This document shows, piece after piece, positions 5,767 to 11,928 of a DNA stretch of 40,630 nt. The position numbers were made by a program, and so were the translations under genes. The notes beneath the pieces were generated by a model. It made no database searches. It was not told the origin of the DNA and was given only the letters and a program-made list of their open reading frames with translations. Positions within the stretch are counted from its first letter, which is position 1. Each line of letters starts with the position of its first letter. Source of the DNA: a virus; the IMG/VR virus record IMGVR_UViG_3300007735_000723, positions 1 through 40,630 of that record, one strand, 5' to 3'.

Positions 5767-6369
5767 ATGAATCTTGATTTTCTGGATGATTATTGGATCC
5801 ACAACAGAGTGAGTGCAAATAAACACTTCACAAGACTCAACACAAATTTGATTAAATCTGTTGGGTGTCCGGGTCTTCCGGAAGATAGGATCAAGACCAT
5901 GTACAAAGGAAGCAAAAAGTGGGATCTACATTTTGCCCAAAAGAAAATTGCCATAGAATACAAAACAATTGCATCTGAAAGACAGCAACAATTTGTCGTA
6001 AAAGTTCATGACAACAAAGCACTTCACTCCAATATTGCAAGAAACATTGGAAACAGAATAGAAGAAGCACTTGGCAATTCCAAAGATTTGAAAGATCTTC
6101 ATCCGGACTATAAACTGGGATACATTCTTGTAGTGACAATGAAAAGGGAAGATGGAATGGTCGTCCCAAAGAAAATCATTAAAGAAACCATAGACACATT
6201 TGATAGAATGGTAAAAAACAATGTGTATGATTTTTTTTGTCCTTTGATAACTTTTGGTCCAAAGGATCACGAAGAACTTTCAAAAGATTATTGCTTGAAT
6301 AAATTTATTGAAGGCATAAAAAATTGTCCATCTGTTGAAATATCTCCTTTTGCTGAGTTTTTTGTCTGA
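5767..6369 (+). CDS. XhoI/PaeR7I-family restriction endonuclease homologue
   Basis: A 200-aa protein whose core resembles the PaeR7I/XhoI type II restriction enzymes. KKWDLHFAQKK-IAIEYK supplies a PD-(D/E)xK-like catalytic set (Asp53, Glu64, Lys66). The family signature of an Asn-rich stretch before 'NNRxEEALGxxxD' appears here as NIGNRIEEALGNSKDL (residues 93-108). XhoI and PaeR7I cut CTCGAG; whether this enzyme has the same target cannot be read. No cognate methylase is adjacent, but a C5 methyltransferase lies 3.4 kb upstream. It may degrade host DNA or exclude other phages. The gene begins ten bases after tRNA-Pro and no Shine-Dalgarno is visible, so the start (5767) is uncertain. Confidence 0.8.
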   Translation: MNLDFLDDYWIHNRVSANKHFTRLNTNLIKSVGCPGLPEDRIKTMYKGSKKWDLHFAQKKIAIEYKTIASERQQQFVVKVHDNKALHSNIARNIGNRIEEALGNSKDLKDLHPDYKLGYILVVTMKREDGMVVPKKIIKETIDTFDRMVKNNVYDFFCPLITFGPKDHEELSKDYCLNKFIEGIKNCPSVEISPFAEFFV

Positions 6370-6374
6370 TATGC

Positions 6375-6402
6375 TTGACTAAATCATTTTAAGGAGTACA
6401 AT
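6375..6402 (+). promoter_or_regulatory. Early sigma70-type promoter, leaderless
   Basis: TTGACT at 6375-6380, a 16-base spacer and TACAAT at 6397-6402. Six bases follow before the ATG at 6409. AAGGAG lies inside the spacer, upstream of the predicted start, and so would not be part of the mRNA. Confidence 0.75.
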
Positions 6403-6408
6403 ATAAGT

Positions 6409-6573
6409 ATGACACAGATAATGAAAAAACTTACCATTCCTTTAATCATTCTGTTTGCCATTAATCTCATTGGCTTTGCATTCCACAAGAACTATGAAGG
6501 AGCTGTAGTTGGCAGCACCGTTGGAATGCTTGTGGCTTTCCTTGCTCTTGAGATCAAGGCTAAGTACGAGTGA
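6409..6573 (+). CDS. Small membrane protein (54 aa)
   Basis: Two hydrophobic helices (LTIPLIILFAINLIGFAF and AVVGSTVGMLVAFLALEI) are joined by a short charged turn (HKNYEG), giving a probable helical hairpin in the inner membrane. It is supported by a well-placed early promoter six bases before its ATG. tRNA-Glu begins four bases after its stop and is probably cotranscribed. No family recognised; superinfection or lysis functions are possible but unproven. Confidence 0.7.
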   Translation: MTQIMKKLTIPLIILFAINLIGFAFHKNYEGAVVGSTVGMLVAFLALEIKAKYE

Positions 6574-6576
6574 ATC

Positions 6577-6650
6577 GGTCCCTTCGTCTAGTCGGTCTAG
6601 GACACGGCCCTTTCAAGGCCATAACAGGGGTTCGAATCCCCTAGGGATCA
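6577..6650 (+). tRNA. tRNA-Glu (TTC)
   Basis: The sequence closely follows bacterial tRNA-Glu: acceptor GGTCCCT/AGGGATC, anticodon loop CTTTCAA (TTC), T-arm AGGGG-TTCGAAT-CCCCT, discriminator A. CCA is not encoded. Confidence 0.95.
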
Positions 6651-6652
6651 TT

Positions 6653-6982
6653 ATGAACGACAATTACTACGGAATGCCAATTGAACGTTACGACTTCCTT
6701 ATGGAAGCCGCAGGACCTTGTGCTCACCTCAGCGAAGATGAAATGAAACAAGGGTGGCATTTCTGTGATGACTGGGATTATCTTCTAATCCATGTAAATG
6801 ATGTTGAATTCAATCATTGTAATTGCAAACACATGGAATCTTTCCGCACGGAAGAGCGGAAAAAGGCTCAAGAGGAAAGAAAGGCCAAGTGCAATGAAGC
6901 ATTGGACAGACTAGCCATCCTTGATGAAGAACTTGGCTTGGACAAATTGTTAAGGGATATGAGAGATGACACTACCCGATGA
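6653..6982 (+). CDS. Conserved phage hypothetical protein, GWHFCDDWD motif (109 aa)
   Basis: It starts at the ATG two bases after tRNA-Glu. It contains EDEMKQGWHFCDDWDYLLI, a motif I recognise from small phage proteins of unknown function, followed by FNHCNCKHM, a Cys/His cluster that may bind zinc. The C-terminus (ALDRLAILDEELGLDK) matches the end of the GWDC protein at 4769, so the two share a domain. The longer frame from 6509 runs through the tRNA and is not real. Confidence 0.7.
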   Translation: MNDNYYGMPIERYDFLMEAAGPCAHLSEDEMKQGWHFCDDWDYLLIHVNDVEFNHCNCKHMESFRTEERKKAQEERKAKCNEALDRLAILDEELGLDKLLRDMRDDTTR

Positions 6983-7211
6983 AGAATACTATAGTCTAGT
7001 AGCAGTCAAGAATTTTCTTTACGATCTTATGAATCCTGCACATACGCCAAATGTTTCGTCAGATGTAAGGGACAGGGCGCGTAGAGTGCTGAAGCATTTT
7101 CCAATGCAGCACAGATTGGATGAAATGTATAAAAATCACATAAAACCAAGTAGATCAATTCTAAAGGAATACAATAATGGTGGTGGATGGGGAAAGGGAA
7201 AAGATGAATGA
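6966..7211 (+). CDS. BPSL0761-like hypothetical protein (81 aa)
   Basis: The sequence NFLYDLMNPAHTPNVSSDVR followed by DRARRVLKHFP matches the pattern of a small, widespread phage and bacterial family ('LxDLLxPxxTPxVPxxVRxxAxxLLRHYP', BPSL0761-like). Its function is unknown. It overlaps the previous gene by 17 bases and the next by eight. The C-terminal tail is Gly/Lys-rich. Confidence 0.65.
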   Translation: MTLPDEEYYSLVAVKNFLYDLMNPAHTPNVSSDVRDRARRVLKHFPMQHRLDEMYKNHIKPSRSILKEYNNGGGWGKGKDE

Positions 7212-7386
7212 ACAAAAGTATGTTACCTACAAAGACATGATCATTACATTCTTGTTGATCGCTGCATTTTGGTTTTTTCACACTCTGCAGATGGATCGCA
7301 TGAATGACAAGATCAATGAGTTGAACCTTCGCCTCACTCGTACAGAATACATGTGCTATGGCACCGGACAATCGCAATCTAATTGA
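7204..7386 (+). CDS. Small single-span membrane protein (60 aa)
   Basis: Residues 8-24 (KDMIITFLLIAAFWFFH) form one transmembrane helix, followed by a charged coiled segment (RMNDKINELNLRL). The layout resembles phage spanin or superinfection-type proteins, but there is no diagnostic motif. ATG 7204 overlaps the upstream stop; a purine-rich run (GGGAAAAG) precedes it. Confidence 0.65.
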   Translation: MNEQKYVTYKDMIITFLLIAAFWFFHTLQMDRMNDKINELNLRLTRTEYMCYGTGQSQSN

Positions 7387-7410
7387 TCAATACTATTAAT
7401 TTTCTATATA
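7383..7410 (+). promoter_or_regulatory. Promoter of the homing endonuclease gene
   Basis: TTGATC at 7383-7388, a 16-base spacer and TATATA at 7405-7410. The predicted start lies within or just after the hairpin at 7388-7416. Confidence 0.5.
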
Positions 7411-7416
7411 GTATTG
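7388..7416 (+). promoter_or_regulatory. Hairpin at the ribosome-binding site of the homing endonuclease
   Basis: CAATACTAT (7388-7396) pairs perfectly with ATAGTATTG (7408-7416) around an 11-base loop. The 3' arm reaches the first G of the Shine-Dalgarno GGAG (7416-7419). In T4, such hairpins hide the ribosome-binding site of homing endonucleases on read-through transcripts. Confidence 0.55.
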
Positions 7417-7428
7417 GAGATTAGTTAA

Positions 7429-8193
7429 ATGAATTGGGGCAAAATTTATAGTGACTTAATTACTAAGGCACAAACTCGTTCACATACGACAGAACCAACA
7501 GAAAAGCATCATGCTTTTCCATATCATTGGTTTAAAATTGGACCTAAAAAACATTTTGACTGGTCTATTGTAAAATTAACTAGAAGAGAACATTTTATTG
7601 CACACAAACTTTTATGTCTTATATATCCAAACTGCAAAGAAGCACAAATGGCTGTTTGGAGAATGGTCAATACTTCAAAAAATAGACAAAAATATAATGT
7701 TACTTCTAAAGATTATGAAAAATATAAAATAACTTTTTGTAAAAGTATTAGCGAAGATAGAAAAAATGTAATTAAAGATAAAAAAAGAAGAAATATATGT
7801 TCTGTATCCATGAAAAATTTGTGGAAACAAGAATCATATCGTAAATTGATGTTAAATCTCAGACAAGATCCTATTAAGGATGGACCACGCAGAAACATTT
7901 GTTCACAACAAATGAAAAATAGAAATAAAAACGGATTAAGTGAACAAAGTAAACAAAGAAATAAAAATTTGAATCATATGACAGAAACACAAATAGCGCT
8001 TTTGAGAAAAAATCAAAAACAAGCATTATCAGGAAAGTTGCCAGTTGTATTTCTTGATGGGTCTACTAAATTAGTAACTAAAACTTTTTATCACCAAAAT
8101 AAAGAAAATATTTGTTTTCATGCGTCATCTAAAAAAGCGGCTGAACTACTTGGGAAAACTTTTGTTAAGAAAAAAATTAGATACAAAAATTGA
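7429..8193 (+). CDS. Free-standing HNH-type homing endonuclease
   Basis: The N-terminal domain has HHAFPYHWF and LTRREHFIAHKLL, the His-rich arrangement of phage HNH homing endonucleases whose core reads 'H..P...LTxREHxxAHxLL'. The remaining 150 residues are Lys/Asn/Arg-rich, with repeated short segments (RRNICSVSMKN and RRNICSQQMKN) that look like NUMOD-type DNA-binding repeats. The gene is more AT-rich than its neighbours, as expected for a recently moved element. It lies just upstream of, and overlaps, the SpoU frame, and carries its own promoter and ribosome-binding-site hairpin. Confidence 0.8.
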   Translation: MNWGKIYSDLITKAQTRSHTTEPTEKHHAFPYHWFKIGPKKHFDWSIVKLTRREHFIAHKLLCLIYPNCKEAQMAVWRMVNTSKNRQKYNVTSKDYEKYKITFCKSISEDRKNVIKDKKRRNICSVSMKNLWKQESYRKLMLNLRQDPIKDGPRRNICSQQMKNRNKNGLSEQSKQRNKNLNHMTETQIALLRKNQKQALSGKLPVVFLDGSTKLVTKTFYHQNKENICFHASSKKAAELLGKTFVKKKIRYKN

Positions 8194-8764
8194 TAAAACC
8201 TTTGTTGTAAAAGGTGAAACGAGGAACATCATTGATCACATGGCTTACTGGAAAGATGACGCTATCAGAGCTGATCTTGAGACTAAGCGCCATAACTTTT
8301 CTGTTGTGTGCTGCAACATTGGCAATGATTTTAATATTGCTACCGTCATACGGAATGCTAATGCGTTTCTTGCGAAAGAAGTGGTGATCTATGGGAATAA
8401 GAAATACGATAGGCGAGGGACTGTCGGTACTCATCACTACACCAACTTCCGTCATGTCAAAAGCATTGACAATCTCCAGTCCTACATTGAGGAAACTTTT
8501 TCCAAGCATGAAGGAAAAGTTAAACTATTGGGAATTGACAATGTATGTGAAGCAAAAGACATAAATGCATTTGACTTTGACCCAAGCGTGCATTATATTA
8601 TGATCTTTGGTCAGGAACAGATTGGAGTTCCTGAGAATGTCCTAAGTATGTGTGATGAGCTTTTTTACATTCCCCAGTATGGTTCTGTGAGAAGCATCAA
8701 TGTTGGTACAGCCTCTGGCATCATAATGAACAATTATTGTGCAAAAGTTTGTGTGGGAATTTGA
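8120..8764 (+). CDS. SpoU/TrmH-family RNA ribose methyltransferase
   Basis: A SPOUT-fold 2'-O-methyltransferase for tRNA or rRNA. Visible motifs are DFNIATVIRNANAF (motif 1), IFGQEQIGVPENVL (motif 2) and IPQYGSVRSINVGTASGI (motif 3), in the order expected for the knotted SAM-binding domain. The only in-frame ATGs are at 8120, inside the homing endonuclease, and 8237, and neither has a good Shine-Dalgarno. The stretch before 8237 (GETRNIIDHM) resembles conserved family sequence, so the true N-terminus may have been altered by the endonuclease insertion. The stop codon TGA is also the first bases of tRNA-Gln. An alternative start at 8237 would give 175 residues. Confidence 0.85.
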   Translation: MRHLKKRLNYLGKLLLRKKLDTKIDKTFVVKGETRNIIDHMAYWKDDAIRADLETKRHNFSVVCCNIGNDFNIATVIRNANAFLAKEVVIYGNKKYDRRGTVGTHHYTNFRHVKSIDNLQSYIEETFSKHEGKVKLLGIDNVCEAKDINAFDFDPSVHYIMIFGQEQIGVPENVLSMCDELFYIPQYGSVRSINVGTASGIIMNNYCAKVCVGI

Positions 8765-8834
8765 GGGTTAGTTCAGCAGGTAGAACGTGAGGCTTTGGTC
8801 CTCAATGTCGGGAGTTCGAATCTCTCACCCTCAG
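8762..8834 (+). tRNA. tRNA-Gln (TTG)
   Basis: Acceptor TGAGGGT/ACCCTCA, D-stem GTTC/GAAC, anticodon stem TGAGG/CCTCA with loop CTTTGGT (TTG), T-arm GGGAG-TTCGAAT-CTCTC, discriminator G as expected for Gln. Its first three bases are the stop codon of the SpoU gene. Confidence 0.95.
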
Positions 8835-8846
8835 TTGGAAATTATT

Positions 8847-9125
8847 ATGAAACAAATGAAACCTATCGGCAAATGGATTCTCGCAAAGTCTTTGATTGGT
8901 GGTCAGAAGACCACATCAGCGGGTATTATTTACAATGAAAAGTCCAATTCAAAAGTTATTCCAGCCAAGGTAATTTCTGTTGGCGATAAATTGACAGAAG
9001 ACATCAAAGTTGGTGATACGATTTGGTGGGATGTATCCAAGATCAAAGATGGTCACAATGGCCTTCATGTAGTCCACCAAGATTGGGTAGAATTTTTGGA
9101 GAGAGAAAATGGCAAAGAAGACTAA
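8847..9125 (+). CDS. GroES/gp31-like co-chaperonin
   Basis: A 92-aa protein with the Cpn10 layout: a first strand (MKPIGKWILAK), the mobile-loop region (GGQKTTSAGIIYN), then IPAKVISVGDKL, a 'VKVGD'-like IKVGDTIWWD, and a final strand (HQDWVEFLERE). In T4 and relatives the phage GroES-like protein (gp31) replaces the host co-chaperonin for folding the major capsid protein with host GroEL, so the same role is likely here. The start follows tRNA-Gln; the last bases overlap the next gene. GroES proper is about 95 aa, so the length fits. Confidence 0.85.
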   Translation: MKQMKPIGKWILAKSLIGGQKTTSAGIIYNEKSNSKVIPAKVISVGDKLTEDIKVGDTIWWDVSKIKDGHNGLHVVHQDWVEFLERENGKED

Positions 9126-9423
9126 AAAGAAAGTTAAGACCCTTCCGTTTCGCGTCAGTTCTGATCTCATGTCACTTGATGACAAGCAGTTGCGCGAAAG
9201 GCTTCAGAGAATGCCCGTAAACATTCTTCTTCGTGAACACATGGTTCTCTGCGAGGATCTGGGAAGAATGATTGAGAGAGATCCTGAAGGTTATTACGAC
9301 AACAAGGATTGGGCAAAGCCCTGTGAGATTGTTTACATGATCAAGGAAGAGATCATGAGAAAGTATCACAGTGTAATTGAGCAGATTGAGACTGTAGAAT
9401 ACTTCAGCGATATCGGCTATTAA
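9109..9423 (+). CDS. Hypothetical protein (104 aa)
   Basis: It begins with a basic stretch (MAKKTKKKVKTLPFRV), followed by helical sequence with acidic and basic residues (LREHMVLCEDLGRMIERD). It overlaps the GroES gene by 17 bases, with GAGAGAG upstream as Shine-Dalgarno, so it is coupled to it. No family recognised. It is the last gene of the rightward block; a strong hairpin follows. Confidence 0.65.
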   Translation: MAKKTKKKVKTLPFRVSSDLMSLDDKQLRERLQRMPVNILLREHMVLCEDLGRMIERDPEGYYDNKDWAKPCEIVYMIKEEIMRKYHSVIEQIETVEYFSDIGY

Positions 9424-9427
9424 AGAA

Positions 9428-9452
9428 ACAACCCCGAACTTCTCGGGGTTGT
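9428..9452. terminator. Terminator between convergent operons
   Basis: Perfect 10-bp stem ACAACCCCGA / TCGGGGTTGT with a five-base loop. On the minus strand it is followed by TTCTTTAA, a passable U-tract; on the plus strand no U-run follows. It separates the early plus block from the late minus block. Confidence 0.75.
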
Positions 9453-9482
9453 CGGACCAATAATACTCTTACTGGTGGGGTA

Positions 9483-9809
9483 TTAGTCTTTTTTCTTCTT
9501 TGCCAACTTGCGAAGAGTCAAAGCCAAACGAGCTCTCTTGCCCATCTTGCCGCCCTTTTGTGCAGCCTTTTCAAGTTTGGAAACTGGAATGTCCTTGCCA
9601 GCCTTGATCTTTAGAGCCTTGCGAAGTGCACCTGGCTTTTCAATTGCGGCTTGAATCCACTTCTTCTTTTCTAGAAGAACTTCTTCGTTTAGATCATAAT
9701 CCTCATCTTCAAAGAGGCTGTCGATGATGTCATAAGCGACTTCAAGTTCCTCTGAGAGAACTTGAACGGTGTGAACTAGTTCGGTAAGATGTTTGATGTA
9801 AGGGTCCAT
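9483..9809 (-). CDS. Basic late protein with PGALRKAL tail (108 aa)
   Basis: The N-terminal half is acidic and helical (HTVQVLSEELEVAYDIIDSL), the C-terminal half strongly basic. WIQAAIEKPGALRKALKIK followed by GGKMGKRARLALTLRKL is a signature I recognise from many phage proteins ('KPGALHKxLGV...KGGKxGxRAxxAxTLKKL'); it often sits at the end of virion or DNA-associated proteins. It has a perfect T4-type late promoter, so it is a late product. DNA binding inside the capsid is plausible but not shown. Confidence 0.7.
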   Translation of the reverse strand: MDPYIKHLTELVHTVQVLSEELEVAYDIIDSLFEDEDYDLNEEVLLEKKKWIQAAIEKPGALRKALKIKAGKDIPVSKLEKAAQKGGKMGKRARLALTLRKLAKKKKD

Positions 9810-9825
9810 TGTGTTTTCTTTTCTT

Positions 9826-9833
9826 TATTTATA
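9826..9833 (-). promoter_or_regulatory. Late promoter TATAAATA
   Basis: A perfect copy of the T4 late promoter -10 on the minus strand, 16 bases before the ATG at 9809. The short leader is A-rich (AAAGAAAAG) and may serve as a weak Shine-Dalgarno. Confidence 0.8.
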
Positions 9834-9834
9834 C

Positions 9835-10716
9835 TCAGTCAACATTTCCTACAGGGCCACGAACTAACTTATAATGTGTTTCAGCGGCTTTCATGAAATG
9901 ACCGTGGTGAGGATGTGATTCTTGTGCTGCTCTAGCGGCTTTTGCTTTCTCTTGCGCTGAAATAAGTTTAGATTGCATTTCAGGTTGTGATTGATACACA
10001 AAAGATTGTGATCTTTCCATTCCTTTTTTGCCTGTAACAGGTTTTCCTCCAGCGTAACCCATATGTGCACGATATTGTGCTTGCTTTTCTTCTGCATGAG
10101 CACGGTTCAAAGCGCTTAATTCTTCTTCGGCTGCTCTTGCTGTCAAAGCAACATTCTTATATTCTTTGCTTGGGTATCTCAGTCCCATGTGACCAGGAAC
10201 GTAAAGATCTTCTTCGGCATCTGTCTTTGTGGCAACATTTATTTGTTTCTTTGGATCATCGGTATCGGTGAAACTTACTGTTGCTCCGATATTTTCTTCT
10301 TCGTTCAACTTGACACGTGGGAATCCACCAAAAATTATATTTTCAGAAATTTGAATTCTTGTCCCCTGATCTTTGAAAGCCTTGTGATTCATGTTTTTTG
10401 TTTCTCCTAATAAATTTACTACAGAATTTACTAAATCAGTCTTTGTTGCATTTGCTGCCAATGAGTGAATGCTTGGATTATTGTAATTTGAATTGCCACC
10501 GACTCTGTAAAGAGCTTCTTCTATTTTCTTTCCCATTGCCATCTTGATGGCTCGGTCTTTTGATCCTAGATATTCTTCTTCAGAAGTTTCGATCTTGCCG
10601 TCCTTGTCATAATCCTTGTCGGCCATCTTTGACTTCTTGTGCTTTTTCATTTCCTTTTCAAGCAAATCAATGCGTTGAAGAAGTTGTTCGATAAGTTCTT
10701 TGTTTAAGTCGTGCAT
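9835..10716 (-). CDS. EF-hand-containing virion-type protein (293 aa)
   Basis: After an N-terminal amphipathic helix (MHDLNKELIEQLLQRIDLLE) and a Lys-rich stretch comes DYDKDGKIETSEEEYLGSKD, a canonical EF-hand calcium loop (D-x-D-x-D-G-x-I-x-x-x-E). Short EF-hand segments of this 'DYDxDGK' type recur in late structural proteins of marine T4-like phages. The middle includes GGNSNYNNPSIHSL and VYVPGHMGLRYPSKEY-like sequence; the C-terminus is Ala/Lys-rich and helical. A late promoter lies five bases before its ATG, so its mRNA should be leaderless. A capsid-core or internal head role is inference. Confidence 0.75.
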   Translation of the reverse strand: MHDLNKELIEQLLQRIDLLEKEMKKHKKSKMADKDYDKDGKIETSEEEYLGSKDRAIKMAMGKKIEEALYRVGGNSNYNNPSIHSLAANATKTDLVNSVVNLLGETKNMNHKAFKDQGTRIQISENIIFGGFPRVKLNEEENIGATVSFTDTDDPKKQINVATKTDAEEDLYVPGHMGLRYPSKEYKNVALTARAAEEELSALNRAHAEEKQAQYRAHMGYAGGKPVTGKKGMERSQSFVYQSQPEMQSKLISAQEKAKAARAAQESHPHHGHFMKAAETHYKLVRGPVGNVD

Positions 10717-10721
10717 AATAT

Positions 10722-10729
10722 TATTTATT
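10722..10729 (-). promoter_or_regulatory. Late promoter element AATAAATA
   Basis: Minus-strand AATAAATA, five bases before the ATG at 10716. It overlaps two bases of the upstream gene's stop codon (10728-10730). Confidence 0.7.
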
Positions 10730-11579
10730 AATTTTTTAAACTCAAAAATTCATCTTGTCTGCTCAATACATATTTATTTACTTTATCAAGATAACCCAAA
10801 TTTCTTAGTTCTTTGAATACCAAATTTTCCACAGAGAACTCTCCAGCCTTCTTTAATCCGGCTGAACGCATCTCTCTAAATTTCTTCTTTAATTTATCAA
10901 AAGACTCGTCATTTGAATTAGACGAAATCATGTTGTCAATTTTGTTTATAAAATCCGAAACCTTCAATTGTATTTCTGGGTCCTCCAGATTTACTTCCTC
11001 TAATTTTGGTTCATTCAACCATTGATCTCTCAATAAACTGTATGATCCCTGATTTACGGGAACTTGCTCTGACATGTCTTGAGCATAAATTTCTACATCA
11101 TGATCATAAATTTTTATATCATGCAAATTTGACCAAAGTTGTTTTTTGTCTTTCAAATATTCGTCTAACAATCCTGGACAATCAGCAATTTTAGATTTAT
11201 CTATTAAAATGTGAAGATCGATGTCTGAATATGGTGTGTAATTGAAATTTGCATTTCCACCAACCACAAGAATATCTTCAATTGCTTCATCTGGTATTTT
11301 TGCAAAATTGGCCCAAACTTTTGCTATTTGAAGAAGTTTTTTTCTAACTTCAATTTTTAATACATTATTTTCCCATAAAGCAGGATTCAATACATCATGA
11401 TATTGAAGAGTTAACTTTGAATCTTCTTCAAGAAATTCTTTTAATGTTTTTCTTTTCTTTTTGGAAATCTCAACAGCAGCCAATTGTGCAATGGCTTCCT
11501 TTTTGGTGGAATGTGTTCCAAGAATCTTCTTTCCAGAAGAATCTCTTACTTGCCATTTGTCTCCACGTTTTACAATCAT
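10728..11579 (-). CDS. Nucleotidyltransferase-fold late protein (283 aa)
   Basis: The N-terminal 40 residues (KWQVRDSSGKKILGTHSTKK EAIAQL, split here) form a small domain like those that follow 'Txx-KKEA' patterns. The main domain has DILVVGGNANFNYTPYSDID LH, with a Gly-Gly and an SDIDLH motif typical of the polymerase-beta nucleotidyltransferase superfamily; the Asp-x-Asp-like metal site is SDID. The preceding ALWENNVLKIEVRKKLLQIA is also conserved in marine T4-like homologues as I remember them. The substrate is unknown; DNA-, RNA- or toxin-type nucleotidyl transfer are all possible. It has a late promoter at the leaderless distance, unusual for an enzyme, which suggests a packaged protein. 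Confidence 0.75.
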   Translation of the reverse strand: MIVKRGDKWQVRDSSGKKILGTHSTKKEAIAQLAAVEISKKKRKTLKEFLEEDSKLTLQYHDVLNPALWENNVLKIEVRKKLLQIAKVWANFAKIPDEAIEDILVVGGNANFNYTPYSDIDLHILIDKSKIADCPGLLDEYLKDKKQLWSNLHDIKIYDHDVEIYAQDMSEQVPVNQGSYSLLRDQWLNEPKLEEVNLEDPEIQLKVSDFINKIDNMISSNSNDESFDKLKKKFREMRSAGLKKAGEFSVENLVFKELRNLGYLDKVNKYVLSRQDEFLSLKN

Positions 11580-11584
11580 GAAAT

Positions 11585-11592
11585 TATTTATG
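11585..11592 (-). promoter_or_regulatory. Late promoter element CATAAATA
   Basis: Minus-strand CATAAATA with five bases (ATTTC) to the ATG at 11579. It lies just after the tmRNA terminator. Confidence 0.7.
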
Positions 11593-11597
11593 TCAAT

Positions 11598-11632
11598 AAA
11601 AAACCCGGTTTTTCAGATGCGGGAAAACCGGG
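11598..11632 (-). terminator. tmRNA terminator
   Basis: On the minus strand, CCCGGTTTT pairs with AAAACCGGG and is followed by TTTTTT, a strong rho-independent terminator directly after the tmRNA coding piece and before the next late promoter. Confidence 0.9.
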
Positions 11633-11640
11633 AAACCCCA

Positions 11641-11924
11641 CTGCTTTAAGCAGCCATCCGCATTGGTGCGGCTTTTGTTGTTGCAACTGTTTATTTACGA
11701 CACTCGTTACCCGTGTCGGACATCTCCTTCTTCATTACTCTGTACAAATCGAAACCTATTCAGCCCCTAGTTCCCGAAGCCTAGGACTTCGGGGTTTGCC
11801 CCGCTGCTACGAGGACTTTGCTCGCCATCCCTAAAGAATTGCAGAATCTTTCGGTTAGGCTAATGGAGCCGAGGGGAGTCGAACCCCTGTGTTTGACACA
11901 TTTCAATCCGATATCAACAATGCC
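11641..11924 (-). ncRNA. ssrA: Circularly permuted (two-piece) tmRNA
   Basis: tmRNA rescues stalled ribosomes and adds a degradation tag. Read on the minus strand, the acceptor piece comes first (11924-11864), ending GGGGTTCGACTCCCC then TCGGCTCCA. A spacer (11863-11768) follows, then the coding piece (from 11767), beginning GGGGCTGAATAGGTTTCGA. The acceptor stem pairs GGGGCTG with CGGCTCC and contains the G3-U70 wobble that alanyl-tRNA synthetase needs; the discriminator is A and CCA is not encoded. Part of P2 also pairs (TTTG/CAAA, TACA/TGTG). A pseudoknot-type stem GACAC/GTGTC precedes the tag frame. The order acceptor-spacer-coding is the permuted form. A late promoter element lies five bases before position 11924. 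Confidence 0.9.
11646..11684 (-). other. tmRNA tag reading frame (ATTKAAPMRMAA)
   Basis: The resume codon is probably GCA, giving a 12-residue tag A-T-T-K-A-A-P-M-R-M-A-A followed by TAA. The Ala-Ala end is the usual protease recognition end of tmRNA tags. The stop codon lies in the hairpin CTGCTT/AAGCAG, as in many tmRNAs. The internal residues are unlike tags I know, with Met and Arg just before the end. Confidence 0.8.
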
Positions 11925-11928
11925 AAAG

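Noticed and set aside
5767-6369. Classical restriction-modification operon with the methyltransferase at 1364
   Set aside because: The two genes are 3.2 kb apart with separate promoters, and known PaeR7I/XhoI partner enzymes need not be C5 methylases; pairing is not shown.
7204-7386. Holin or spanin assignment for the single-span membrane protein
   Set aside because: Only one helix and a short coiled tail are visible; there is no lysis gene neighbour or lipobox.
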